DNA from: Phorcus lineatus
Taxonomy: Eukaryota; Mollusca; Gastropoda; Trochida; Trochidae
DNA length: 64,000 nucleotides
Assembly (NCBI GenBank): GCA_921293015.1
Contig: OV121094.1
Location: 37,508,054 to 37,572,053, forward strand
Reading direction: 5' to 3'
Shown in pieces: positions 48,960 to 59,589 of the stretch. Made by a program: the position numbers and the translations under genes. How positions within the stretch are numbered: position 1 is the first letter of the stretch; each line of letters starts with the position of its first letter. The notes under the pieces are model-generated. The model ran no database searches. It saw nothing but the letters and a program-made list of their open reading frames with translations, and had not been told where the DNA came from.

Positions 48960-50460
48960 ACCAAGTCGCTTAGATTTCACTGAAGATTTCGACAATTTCA
49001 ATTTAGCCTGTGAGACGCATTTGATTTACAACCAACTACAACTGATAAATGATCCCAACCAAAAGGGAACATGTAGCTTCAACAAAAATAATATTGGAGC
49101 AAAAAACTTCGATGTTAATTTTAGCACCTGCAATCCTTAGAATTAACTAAACAAACCTAAATATTCACGATTTCATTGATCAAAACGAGAACTTTTAAAC
49201 ATATGCACAAATGGTAAGGTTTGCCTTCAGTTTAAAAGGTAAAAATGACCAATTTAATAAGAAAATTAAGACCATGATTGATAGCAGAGATTGAATTTTG
49301 CATATTGAATTTCTTGCATATGGACCCTCAGTGTCAAGCCGTATCACGCTCGTGTCTCTTAACCGATGGTATTGAACTAAAACACCCTCCTCACTCTCAC
49401 TCCTGTATCATCCACTTCACTATGTTTTGATTACAGCATGGTTAACCTCATATCTGAATCTTACTTTTTATCGAGATCGTCTGATCCTCCTTTGCTCAAG
49501 TCACAGATCAGAGGTTCTCTGGAGATTTCGATGAGCTTATTCTGAAACAAATACCACCCAGTGTCAATCAATATGTGCTACTCCTCTGCAAAATGCATCA
49601 ACGATTTCGATTATTATGCTCATTCCGTGCATGATGCTTGTCTTCATGACATCTCAAAAACCATTTATTTCGTTCTCTTCATAATTTGAAAGATGTAAGC
49701 ATCAGATTATCGAGGCGACCTTGAAATTATTTTCAAGGTCACAGCCTTATTTTGAATTTTACACAAAGGAAAGCTGCATGTAGTGTTTGTCAGTGCAATT
49801 TTTCAATAACTGTTCTCTAGATTGACTTAATATTTTGTATATCACTTTTTATTGTAAAGATGCAATGTCCAGTTGATATCTCAGGCAAAAATTATGATAT
49901 TCACTATTGTACCTGAATGAGTAGCTTGTCAGTATAATATTTCAAACATTTTTTGGACACTTGCAACGTGACTTTTAGAAAAGACACATTGCGATGGGTT
50001 TTTTTGGGAGATCTTTACAATGTTGAAATTTTGGGCAAGGGAAGCCGAATGTGAAGTATTTCTGACTTGACTCTTTGTTCATATAAACATTGAATTTTAA
50101 TAATATCTTGAGTTTCAACCACTACAACAAAACCTTTGATGAAACTTAATCTTGCTCATTGATTTGTCTCTTGGCGTTGAAATTTCTCCACTTTCTTTTC
50201 AATGTTCATTTGATCATTTGCTGCGGGAGATCATATCACATTAGTGCCAATTGACAGAAATAATTCATAATTGTCCATAGTGAAGCTTAATGTTTTTGTC
50301 TAAAGACTTGTTTAACGATTGGATCCTTATTGCTTAGAGATATGGTGTCTTTTGTAATCACATAAACATGCTAGAGTTTCCTTTCTTCTTCGTTCGGCTG
50401 AACGGGTTGTGATGTTGTTCCCCTCAGTGATCTGTATCATCAAAGGGACACCAGTATGCC
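48960..50460. repeat. Diverged tandem segmental duplication, unit A3
   Basis: This shares the ordered blocks listed for A1: caactacaactgataaatga with aaaagggaacatgtagc near 49040, cctcatatctgaatcttact near 49448, aaataccacccagtgtcaat near 49550, and gtaatcacataaacatgcta near 50355. Confidence 0.6.
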
Positions 50461-51183
50461 TAATTAGTTTTCGGTTGAACCATTTGAAGTTGGCAGACCT
50501 TTTCAATCTATTATATATTTTGATTTAGTTTCCCTGTTGATAAAAGTTGTGTTTACTTTTCGGTAACGTAAAAGGTACATTTTCATTCTGAGTGGTATTT
50601 CATGTTGCTTACATTGTAATACATCATATGGCGACAAGTCGAATTTGTCAACAGGAGACCTACAGTTTTGGGTAATGGATCATGGAAATAAAGTATAAGA
50701 ATTCAACGTTGCACTCGGCATACAAAATACAAGCTGTAAGTTGGTCCATTAATCTTGTATATTTAAATGTATTTTATTATTAAAAAAATCTCAAATTATT
50801 GTAGAAGTTGTTTAATGATACCACTATGTGTTCCTCTTACACTTTACTACTCATGTGTCGAACAATAGGGAAGCAGATAATAAGATTAGAGGCAAAACTC
50901 CGTGAGGAGGCGATTTTGAAGAACGTAATCCATCAATCAAATCCAACTATCACTTAAGGTATTCTACTTTTCTTATCCAGTCAAATCTCCTGAAGCAGTT
51001 ACCTCCTTATTAAGGACAACTGTCTTTTAACAACAAGAGAAGCTGCATCGAATCGTCACCTTCTCAGAATAAAGAAGTTGCAATCCACAACAAGTGTCAT
51101 TTTATATCATCCATTAATCCTTTAAAGTGAGATTTAATTCAATATGCAATTAGAGTCAAATTTAATAAGAAAACCAGGAAAAC
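50461..51183. other. AT-rich DNA, 3' flank of the DIRS-like element
   Basis: No gene is recognised. The base composition changes abruptly where the element starts. Confidence 0.5.
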
Positions 51184-51219
51184 TCGAACAAACCTGCAGA
51201 GGTTTCTGATTCTTTGAAG

Positions 51220-51422
51220 GGGATCCTCCTTGGGGTACTACTGCATAAAATCTGTATATTTTTGCTATATGACAGGTTGTGACTATTTTTGAAATAAAAA
51301 ATATACAAAAAACCACTCAAAACGTGTTTTTGTACATATCACCACACTAACAGGGCCCCCTACCCTGGCGATAACTGGTCCGCCAGGGCCGGTAACTCTA
51401 TTAGCAACCCACTTATCAATCT
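51220..51422 (+). repeat. DIRS left inverted terminal repeat
   Basis: From gggatcctccttggggtac to acccacttatcaatct it is the reverse complement of 57367-57570, with about three substitutions and one length change in an A run. A further 36 bp (51184-51219) outside it belongs to the element, as shown by its copy in the internal complementary region. Confidence 0.92.
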
Positions 51423-51458
51423 AGCATATCCAGACAGAATAAGGGGAGGTGGGTGGCC

Positions 51459-51555
51459 GTACCCCAAGGAGGATCCCCTTCAAAGAATCAGAAACCTCTG
51501 CAGGTTTGTTCGATTCTTTTTCAGGAAGGGATCCTCCTTGGGGTACTACTGCATA
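51459..51555 (-). repeat. DIRS internal complementary region (ICR)
   Basis: Bases 51459-51513 are the perfect reverse complement of the left end 51184-51238 (55 of 55). Bases 51513-51555 are the perfect reverse complement of the right end 57543-57585 (43 of 43), sharing one base at the join. This reads as the closed-circle junction of the element's two ends and fixes its outer limits to within one base. Confidence 0.93.
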
Positions 51556-51924
51556 TCAGAGACTCCCAGAGACAATTCCCTGGCAGTGGAATTCTGTCTG
51601 CAGATTTATCTAACCCCTAAAAGAGGTACAAAAGGTGTAAAGTACACTCACCAGAACTCATGAGTCTTTCAGCCCCCTGGCTGCCTCCAGGTACTGACCA
51701 TGGGACTACTCGTACTGGCTAAAAAGCCTGCTGCGTTCTTAAGCCAACCCCCCCCCCCTCTCTTTTGAAAGAAGGAATAAGGGGGACTTCTTTTAAGCAA
51801 TCGATTATCCCTGAAGACCACTCCCTCTCGGGTGTCTATCACCAGGGCCCATGCAGTGCATTGTTATTAGTCGTTAGTACGTTAGTACCACCACTACTTT
51901 AAAAACCATAACCCGAAAGCCCAA
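51556..51924 (-). other. DIRS 3' untranslated segment
   Basis: This non-coding stretch lies between the recombinase stop codon and the ICR. It includes a nine-C run near 51751-51759. No other signal is recognised. Confidence 0.6.
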
Positions 51925-52990
51925 TCAGCTAGAGGGTGTACGGCTCTGCCCAGTGAAAAGAACAGTCTTGCCAAACCGAGCACGCTCACTTGAGTGTTTG
52001 TCTAACTGGTAATGCCTGATGAACGTGCTAGGCCGGCTCCAAATGGCGGCTGAGCAGATCTCTTCAATGGGCAGGGCCGCAGCATAAGCCTTAGAGGTTA
52101 ACCTAACCGAATGGGCCTTCAAACCCTCTGGGGCCTGTAGTCCCTTATGGACGTACCCCAGGTAAATAGCCGAAACTATCCATCTTGAGATGGTCTGCTT
52201 TGAAGCTGGTAGGCCGGACTTATTCCCGCCGTAGCAGCAGAACAACTGTTTATCCTTCCGGATTTCTTTTGTTCTCTTAATGTAAAGCTTGAGGGTGCGA
52301 CGCACATCGAGGATGTGGGGTTGCGCCGACCTCGCCCCTGAAACCGCTGGTTGCATCATAGCTGGCAGTTCTATCGGGGCCGAGACGTGAAAGGCATGAT
52401 CAACCTTCGGGCGGTATGAGTCTGGCAGTCTAATGCTGACTCTGTCTCTGTGAAAGACAGTCAGCTCGGGATCCGAAGACATCGCGTGGATATCTCCTAC
52501 CCGCCTGCCCGACGTCACCGCCACTAGGAAGGCCGCCTTCCACGTCAACAACTGCAGCACTAGGGTCTCTGAACGCCGGCCCTGACAGCCAGTCCAGGAC
52601 ATGTGCCAACTCCCAAGTAGGACTGACCCGCCGAACAGGCGGTCTAATCCTGTCCACACCTGCTAAGAAGCGCTGGACCATCGGATGACTCCCCAAGAGA
52701 GTGCCATCCACCAGTACATGAAATGCCAAAATAGCGGTAGAGTAGCCCCTAACTGTAGAGGCCGCTAAGCCATCATCCAGCCGGGACTGTAAAAACTCCA
52801 ATACCGGCACTAGGCCCGCAGAAAAGGGATCGAGAATCCCTCGACTGCCACACCAGCGCGCATAACAGGCCCATCTATCTTCGTACTGAATGTTCTTTGA
52901 ATCCCTCCTCGAAGCCAGTATTGTGTCTGCAACTCGTGCAGGAATACCGCTCTCCTGGAGGCGATTCCGGACAGAGGCCAGGCCACCCAC
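51925..52990 (-). pseudogene. DIRS tyrosine recombinase (YR), frameshifted
   Basis: This encodes the enzyme that joins the circular intermediate to the genome. The N-terminal SAM-like part begins about 52990 in the same frame as RT (RLQESGIPARVADTILASRR, VLEFLQSRL, STVRGYSTAILAFHV, SWDL-like PTWELAHVLDWLS). It leaves frame near 52555-52566, just before the catalytic half. The catalytic half is read in the next frame to the stop at 51925: TSGRRVGDIHAMS with the first Arg, HSVR with the second His/Arg, and FIRHYQL with the nucleophilic Tyr. All catalytic residues are present. No homopolymer lies at the break, so a plain indel is more likely than slippage. The N-terminal part overlaps the end of the RNase H frame by about 180 bp, as is usual in DIRS elements. 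Confidence 0.88.
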
Positions 52991-53710
52991 TGAATCCTGG
53001 GATTCGGGTGCGGCGCTCCTTCCTGCGTCAGCAGATCTGGCAGACATGGTAACAGTACAGGAGGCTGAACCAGATATCCGAGTACTGATGGAAACCAACT
53101 CTGGGCCGTCCACAGCGGTGTCATGAGGACCAACAGCTGTGGAGGCTGCTTGCCTACCTGCGACAGAACCCTGGGAATCAGAGGCATTGGCGGGAACGCC
53201 CATAGGACTCTGCCGGCCCAGTCTATCACGAAGGCGTCTGATGCCAGAGCGCTTGGGTCTGGTATTCTGGAGCAGAACACCGGTGTCTGATTCGTCACTC
53301 CGGACGCAAACAGATCCACCTGGAACGACCCGTACAACTGGGAGATAAGCCCGAATATCTCCCGGTGGAGCATCCATTCGTGCGGTGCCAGGATGCGCCG
53401 GGACAAGGCGTCCGCTCGGACGTTGTCCACTCCCGGAAGGTACACCGGTATCACCCGAACGTTGAACCGGTCGCACCAGAGAAGGAACTGCCACGCCTCC
53501 TGGAGGAGAGCTGGCGACACCGTTCCCCCCTGCTTTGCTATGTAAGTCATGGCAGTCTGGTTGTCCATCTCCAGACGCACCACCCGACCTCTTACCAAGT
53601 GGAGGAGTTGGTCGAAGACCTTCCTCACCGCCCTCAGTTCCAGCACATTGATGTGCTCCTTGGACTCGTCCAGAGACCACAGGCCCGAAGCTGAGTGGTC
53701 CCCCAGGACT
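52810..53710 (-). CDS. DIRS RNase H and methyltransferase-like region
   Basis: This continues the RT protein after the G8 tract. RNase H catalytic positions are visible: TDASLSGWGG (first Asp, still in the RT frame), LELRAV (Glu), LEMDNQTA (second Asp) and RADALSR (last Asp). After it comes a segment with QVDLFASGVTNQ, DPSALASDAF and LWAFPPMPLIPRVL. Its FPP motif and surroundings match the region of DIRS1-like elements described as an adenine-methyltransferase-like domain. The function of that domain in the element is not established. The frame stops at 52810 inside the start of the recombinase. Without a frame change it has no start codon ahead of its first domain, the first ATG being at 53646 within the domain. 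Confidence 0.85.
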
Positions 53711-54904
53711 CCCCCCCCAACCTGAGAGGGAAGCGTCCGTCTGAACTGTTACCTCGGGCATCGGCGTCACCAAAGGTAGACCCCTGTCGAGGTTGTCCTC
53801 CTTCAGCCACCATTCCAGATGAGTGGAAAGCCACTCCAGAATGGCCACTGATTCCTCTAGACTCCCGGACTGCGACCATCGTCCCGCTAAAGCCTGCTGG
53901 ACTGGTCTCATCCTCAACCCGGCTCTCCAGACCACGTCCACCGTCGCCGCCATATTCCCCAGCAAACGGAGCCATGTCCGTGCGGAGTGTGCGGGTGACA
54001 GCAAGAACTGCTGCGTGGTCTGAATTACCTTGGTCACTCGGGCAGGGGCTAGTGCAACTAGTCCCCTCACCGTATCGAACCGAGCCCCCAGGAACACTAA
54101 GTCCTGGGTGGGAGTGAGGTCTGACTTTTTCATGTTTACGATCCAACCCAGCCTGAGCAGAATGTCTAAAATCTCCTGGGTGGCCTCCTGATTCCTCACC
54201 TGCGACAGGGCCCTGATTAACCAATCGTCCAGGTACGGGTGACAACACCTGCCCTTGGACCTGGCCACCTGCGCCGGAATCAGCATCAGCTTGGTGAACA
54301 CCCTTGGCGCCGTTGAGATGCCGAAGGGGAGCACACGAAACTGGTAGCACACCCCGTCGAAGGCAAACCTTAGGTATTGCTTGAACTGGGGGTGCATTGG
54401 GACATGGAGGTACGCATCCTTGAGGTCGATTGACGAAAGCCAATCTCCCTGCTCCACCGATGCTATCACCGACCTCAGAGTTTCCATCTTGAACGATGGC
54501 ACCTCCAACATCTTGTTCAAATACTTGAGATTCAAGATTGGTCGGAACCCTCCGTCCTTCTTGGTGACCAGGAAGTAAGTCGAGTAATACCCGGTCTCTT
54601 CCTGGCCCCTCGGGACCACCTCTATGGCCGCCTTGTCGAGCAGAGCTACGACTTCGGCCCTGAGGACTTCCGCCTTCTCCGGGGAGGATGGCACCGGGGT
54701 GCGCCTCACTCCGGTAAACGAAGGTGGCCCATGCTTCCAAAGAGGCAAATGTCCGTCCCTGAGTGTGGACAGGGCCCAGGGATTTGACGTGACCCTCTCC
54801 CAATCTGACAGGAAGTGGGAGAGTCTGCCCCCTACTGGTAACTCTGGACAGAGGCAACGGATCCCTGCAACCGGCGACACTCGGGCCCCCTGACAGAGGA
54901 GGGA
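53711..54904 (-). CDS. DIRS reverse transcriptase
   Basis: This copies element RNA to DNA. Motifs in order are GGRLSHFLSDW at the start, FLVTKKDGGFRPILNLKYLN, IDLKDAYLHV (motif A Asp), FRVLPFGISTAPRVF (motif B), YLDD (motif C catalytic pair) and VFLGARF. There is no ATG ahead of the polymerase domain. The frame follows directly on the Gag frame after a single TAA at 54905-54907, so translation would need read-through, or the TAA is a mutation of a gag-pol fusion. The frame runs on past the G8 tract at 53711-53718, but from there the RNase H sense lies in another frame. Confidence 0.9.
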
Positions 54905-56545
54905 TTAGGAGCCCTGGTTGGAGCCCCCTCTCCCCCGAAAAGGCTGCTGGCCCTTAGCCTGCCTGCCCCTTCTGCTCTTGCCTCTCTTCCCTGGGTGACC
55001 TCCCCTGCCGGAGCCTGGTTGGAGCGAAGTTGTCCACCAAGTCCCGACTTTGGCCGGCGGTCCTTGCGGGAGGCCTTCCAGGGGGGACTTACGCTTCCCG
55101 GCAGGACCAGAGCCGCCTTTGGCAGCTTTGGCCCTATCCAGCCGTTCAGCGAAGTCCTTGATCACTGTCGCCGATCCCGGGAACAGGGTTTGACCCAGTT
55201 CGTACGGGAGGGCGAGCAGTGCGTTCTGAGTAGGCTGTGGGAGCGAAGAGCAGCTCATCCACAGCCTCCGCAGCCCCATCACTGCGGTCATTACCTGACT
55301 CGCCGCACTCCTAATAGAGTCGCGAGCCAGGTAACTGGAGACCTCAGTCAATTGCCGCTGGAGCAGGACAGTCTCAGACTGAGCCTTCTTGCCCTGCTCC
55401 GACCCTTCAGACAGCCCCTGACCCTGCATGGAGGCCAGGTAGGCTGAATGCACTGAGATCCGAAGCTGCTGCGCCGCATTCCGATACATCTCCTCGAAGG
55501 AGCGGAACGTGCGCTTTAGCAACTGGTCCTGATGCTTGAAGAGCGTCACCCGCCTGCCCGGAAGCCCAATGGCGTCCGGGTTGACTGATGTCAACACATC
55601 ATCATCAACCTGGGGGACATCGAACAACCCCACCTCCCCTATAGGGTACCTCCTGTTGAGTTCGGGCAGATCGAACCTCGTGCGGGTACCCGATAGGAGA
55701 GGCGTGATTGCGTCAGCCCTCAAGCTGTCGAGGATGCGGAGCCGCGCCTGCGGTGCCTTGCGTTGGGCGAAGGCCCCGCCGGGAAGCCGGAACTCCGCAG
55801 CATCCGACTCCTTCTCCGGAACAACTACCTGAGGGAAGGCGGCCGCGAACTTATCGCGCACCCCCCTCAGGGCTACAGCAATGGGAAGGTCAGTAGGGTC
55901 AGGCCCCGCACCCCCCTCAACCTCCATCTCCTCCGAAGAGTCCTCAGTACCCTCAGTGTCCTGCACGGACAAGGTATCTGACGGACCCTCCGAAAGAGCA
56001 GACGAAGGAATCAAGGGAATACGAAACCGCGACCCCGCCGATTCCCGCTGTTCCGAAGAAGGAGCCTGAGGCCCGAGTCCAGACGCAGACCCCGACGCCG
56101 AAGCGCCCGGGTCTCGGCTCTTGGGGTTACCGGTTCCCCCCGACCCCTCGGCAGTGCCGAGGTCATTCGGGGGGTCCCGTGTGATGGTGCAGCTAGGAAC
56201 CCTGCTAGTGCTGGGTCGCTGCTCCGGTGTCAACAGAGCATCACCCGGGCCCTTGCCCGGGTTAGCTCTGGAACCGGCACCGACGACGGCCCCGAGGGAA
56301 CCGGCCGGCCGGGCATCCGGACCCGCCGGGGGAACATCCGACCTGAACTCCTTACGGAGCTCGGACATAAGTTCCCCCATTAGGCCCTTCATCTGCCCCT
56401 TAATTAGCGAGTTAATAGCATCAAGTGAGGGTGCAATAGGGAGGGCCCTAGTGGCAGACATCCGCCCCCCCCACCTCCGAATCTGAGCTTTCCTCAGATG
56501 GGATCGGGGGGGAACGTACAGTCTTTTTGCCTTTACCCTTACCAC
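54905..56545 (-). CDS. DIRS Gag-like protein, main part
   Basis: The 546-codon frame probably forms the particle or RNA-binding protein of the element. It holds an N-terminal segment after an ATG at 56461 (MSATRALPIAPSLDAIN, then GQMKGLMGELMSELRKE), a long Pro/Ser/Gly-rich low-complexity acidic region, a helical central part (DALGLPGRRV-like PDAIGLPGRRVTLFKHQ, ASMQGQGLSEGSEQGKKAQS) and a basic Gly/Arg-rich tail (RGGHPGKRGKSRRGRQ). Upstream of 56461 the frame is only an overlap with the Cys-rich N-terminal frame. It ends in TAA and RT continues in the same frame. Family assignment comes mainly from position and the basic tail. Confidence 0.75.
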   Translation of the reverse strand: MVRVKAKRLYVPPRSHLRKAQIRRWGGRMSATRALPIAPSLDAINSLIKGQMKGLMGELMSELRKEFRSDVPPAGPDARPAGSLGAVVGAGSRANPGKGPGDALLTPEQRPSTSRVPSCTITRDPPNDLGTAEGSGGTGNPKSRDPGASASGSASGLGPQAPSSEQRESAGSRFRIPLIPSSALSEGPSDTLSVQDTEGTEDSSEEMEVEGGAGPDPTDLPIAVALRGVRDKFAAAFPQVVVPEKESDAAEFRLPGGAFAQRKAPQARLRILDSLRADAITPLLSGTRTRFDLPELNRRYPIGEVGLFDVPQVDDDVLTSVNPDAIGLPGRRVTLFKHQDQLLKRTFRSFEEMYRNAAQQLRISVHSAYLASMQGQGLSEGSEQGKKAQSETVLLQRQLTEVSSYLARDSIRSAASQVMTAVMGLRRLWMSCSSLPQPTQNALLALPYELGQTLFPGSATVIKDFAERLDRAKAAKGGSGPAGKRKSPLEGLPQGPPAKVGTWWTTSLQPGSGRGGHPGKRGKSRRGRQAKGQQPFRGRGGSNQGS

Positions 56546-56786
56546 CTGATTTAGACGGGGGGGTCAGTCCCTTCAGCTCCTGCCCCGCCTCCAACATCCC
56601 CTTGTAAAACATCGTGTCCGCCTGCCTTTTCTTCTTTGTCTTGGCGCAGAACCCGTTACAAAGAGAGCAGTCACTGTCGACGTGCCCCCTGGTCACCAGA
56701 CACGGCAAACAGGCCTCATGGCCGTCAGCCTGGGGGATATTGACCCCGCAGTCAACACACTTCTTGAATGACTGTAAGCCAAACAT
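56448..56786 (-). CDS. DIRS Gag N-terminal Cys-rich segment
   Basis: From the ATG at 56784-56786 it reads MFGLQSFKKCVDCG, then HEACLPCLVTRGHVDSDC and SLCNGFC, a zinc-binding Cys cluster typical of the N-terminus of DIRS Gag proteins. A lysine-rich segment (KGKGKKTV) and SEESSDSE follow before the stop at 56448. The G7 tract at 56465-56471 lies exactly where the sense passes to the 546-codon frame. A one-base length change there, or programmed slippage, would join the two. As read it is a 112-residue protein. Confidence 0.8.
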   Translation of the reverse strand: MFGLQSFKKCVDCGVNIPQADGHEACLPCLVTRGHVDSDCSLCNGFCAKTKKKRQADTMFYKGMLEAGQELKGLTPPSKSGGKGKGKKTVRSPPIPSEESSDSEVGGADVCH

Positions 56787-57366
56787 AAAAGAAATTGTTG
56801 ACAGAACTAAAGGGGGAAAGGGGAAGTGCAAGTGTAATCTAAGTTAATATATATATATATATATAATACTATAGAGAACATGACGGCCGCGATATAATAG
56901 TGAGAAGCATCTAAAAGCAAGCACTACCATCACAGCCTGAAATAAAAAGAGCATGTAAACAACATGGCTTGCCCATCGATTAACGGAAGTTTTCATCAAG
57001 TTAAAAACCAGGTGAAAACGATCGCCATCGACGTAAAGATGCTTATTAATAAAATAATATTAACATCAAGTGCCAAACAACGACTGATTCCAAACGAAAG
57101 ATATCTATTTTCCACCTAGTCGGGAAAAACAATCTTCGAGAATCCGCCATGTTTGTCTCTTTTCCCGCGCACAAACGAAGCACGTGGCTCGAAATGGTTG
57201 GGAAAAGCCTAAGTCACAACGCGATGGAATGCGATAATGCGAACCTATTCTAAACTACGTTTAGTAATAAAGGTTACCATACATTTGAATCTTTCTCCAT
57301 GTCAATTTTCTTTTTGGAAACTTAGCAAACTTGAGTAGCGAAAACACGTCTTTCTTCCTCAATGAC
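56787..57366 (-). promoter_or_regulatory. DIRS 5' leader
   Basis: This is about 580 bp between the right ITR and the Gag ATG. It contains an (at)n run at 56848-56866 and CpG-containing patches near 56881 and 57165-57235. The element's start of transcription should lie in or near the ITR, but no specific promoter motif can be named. Confidence 0.5.
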
Positions 57367-57570
57367 AGATTGATAAGTGGGTTGCTAATAGAGTTACCGG
57401 CCCTGGCGGACCAGTTATCGCCAGGGTAGGGGGCCCTGTTAGGGTGGTGATATGTACAAAAACACGTTTTGAGTGTTTTTTTTGTATATTTTTTATTTAA
57501 AAAATAGTCACAACCTGTCATATAGCAAAAATATACAGATTTTATGCAGTAGTACCCCAAGGAGGATCCC
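57367..57570 (-). repeat. DIRS right inverted terminal repeat
   Basis: This is the partner of 51220-51422. Fifteen more element bases (57571-57585, ttcctgaaaaagaat) lie outside it, and their complement is found in the internal complementary region. Confidence 0.92.
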
Positions 57571-57585
57571 TTCCTGAAAAAGAAT

Positions 57586-59585
57586 TAAAAGGCTCATAGT
57601 CCATACACTTCCATTGAATGTTCATAGAAATGGTTTTAAAGCTACTGCAATGATTGATGTCCATAATGTATACTTAAATCAATTATGAATCCTAGCATAG
57701 CATACTTAATTCTCCTCCAAAACTTATTTCTTGCAGGAATAGACTTTTTGTTAACTTTTTACAGTTTTAGCTTCCTTCTTTTTGGTGTTGAAATGTTAGG
57801 TTGGTTTCAAGTGAAGTGATGCTTACAAAACATCCCATGGATTGTAAGAGAATTTATTTCACTACGAAAGTGGCTATAGCTGAAGTTGATATACTTGCTT
57901 TTTAAAACACGATTTACCTATCTGTCATTGGCATTCTAGATATTAATGTAGTACATATATTTTTAAATCTCATTCAAATCATTCAAAATTTTACATTGAA
58001 CTGTATTCATCATCCTCAATGGAAACATCAAATAAACTGCTTAATAGCGAGTTGACAAGTATCCACTAAAGTTTATATAAACCTAATACTCTCATGATTC
58101 GGAGATTTGATTTTTTACTTTTTAAATCAGTTGATGGCAATCTTGCATAAAATGTATCTGAAGAAAACAAGAGCTATCTGCTTTCTTCTTCATGTGTTTC
58201 ATTGATTTCGAAATAAGTTCAAATAACATGATAGATGATACCGAAAGATAGTAATCATAGTATTGGGGTTAATGATTAAAACCTTCATGACTATGTTGTC
58301 ATTTTGATTTAAAATAAATATTATTGAATATTTTGACCGAGTATTCAAAAGGAAATGTTAAGGTGTAACGAAATTGTATTACAATCAAATCATTACCATG
58401 ACTAAAACTATACAATTGAAATTCTTATTTTAATAAGTGCATTTTATGAGATATGAATAGAAACAGATAATGGTTTCGAAAAACGCACGACTTAACTACA
58501 ATTGAACCATTTGAATCAGATTTTGTGTATCGAAATGAATAAGGTATTTAAAGGTACATTTAAACATAATGCCATTCAATTGTTTGCCTGTCTTAAAATC
58601 TCAACACAAAAAAAAAATCAATTTTGAAATTTGTCATCAAGTTACTCTGAAGGCTTCAACATTAACCTGATCATCCAACAGAATGTCAATGTTGAAATAT
58701 GATGTTATTGAATTACATATCCAATGTTTCTATGTCAATCTGATAACTTTTATCAATTAATCGTGGTTTTATGTTTGCTATGTTACATATTGTGGTTCTT
58801 ATTTTCATATTAGTGTATAGAAGAAGTGTAATTAATTATTTGTTTAGCTTTTTTCTTCTTCTTTTCTTTCTCAATAATTTGATTTGAATGCTCTTATCCA
58901 ATGACACAATACTCTCTGATGTGTTTAGCAAGCTAAATATTTCCCGTTATTCAAGATGCACTCGCAACGAAACTTGCTAAATTGTTGCAATAACCAATCA
59001 AACTGTTTAGATTCTCATATTAGTACTTTCCATATTACATTGTCTTAAAACTATATCGCTGAAGTCATTCACTCAACTCTATAAATAACATACTCAAGCT
59101 ACACTATCGTTCGTCTATACATAACATCCTTAATGTCTAAAATATTTTCAAAAAAAGGATAATCTGGTTGTTAATAAGTAAGATAACGAAAAACGTCATA
59201 TCACCAAACCGGAGATTTACCCATCACTAGACATCGGCTGGCTGTTCGTGTATCTACATTCCTCAATGTTTGTGTGTGGATATCAAGGTTATTTACACAT
59301 CGTCTCTGCAAAACAAACCATTTCCTCATACATTACATACTTAAGTGACTTGAATATGTGGGACAAGAGTATTTATCTGAATACTACAGCAACTACAACT
59401 TGCAGCATTATCATATATTTTTTAAAACGACATTTTTACATTATCATGCCTGATACGTTCCGATGTGTATATATTTAAGCTTGATGCTTATCATGTGTTT
59501 CTAAACCTTGAAATACAGACAGTGGTTGCTCAACGCATTGAATGACTGTTACTTCTAACCTCAGAGCTTGTTGAACACGAAGCCT
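57586..59585. other. AT-rich DNA without recognised gene
   Basis: This is the 5' flank of the DIRS-like element. A 76-codon plus-strand frame at 59248-59478 has no recognised motif. No feature is supported. Confidence 0.45.
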
Positions 59586-59589
59586 CCTT

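Larger units (their letters stand above)
51184..57585 (-). mobile_element. DIRS-like tyrosine-recombinase retrotransposon
   Basis: This ~6.4-kb element is oriented right to left. The order is right inverted terminal repeat (ITR), leader, Gag, RT, RNase H plus methyltransferase-like region, tyrosine recombinase, internal complementary region (ICR), left ITR. ITRs of ~204 bp differ at about four positions. The 97-bp ICR at 51459-51555 equals the complement of the two outer ends joined head to tail, the defining DIRS1 feature used to make a circular intermediate. There is no integrase, no aspartic protease and no target duplication, as expected for insertion by a tyrosine recombinase. Coding DNA is GC-rich against AT-rich flanks. 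Four breaks interrupt the coding part (see the ORF entries), so this copy is probably non-autonomous as read. Confidence 0.93.

Noticed and set aside
53634-54857. 407-codon minus-strand frame overlapping RT
   Set aside because: It is out of phase with the RT motifs, is rich in low-complexity Gly/Arg/Ser, and ends where the RT sense shifts. It is a shadow of the RT gene.
53139-56486. Many plus-strand open frames of 60-150 codons across 52.9-56.8 kb
   Set aside because: They lie antisense to the GC-rich DIRS coding frames and show no protein motifs. GC-rich coding DNA commonly leaves such antisense frames open.
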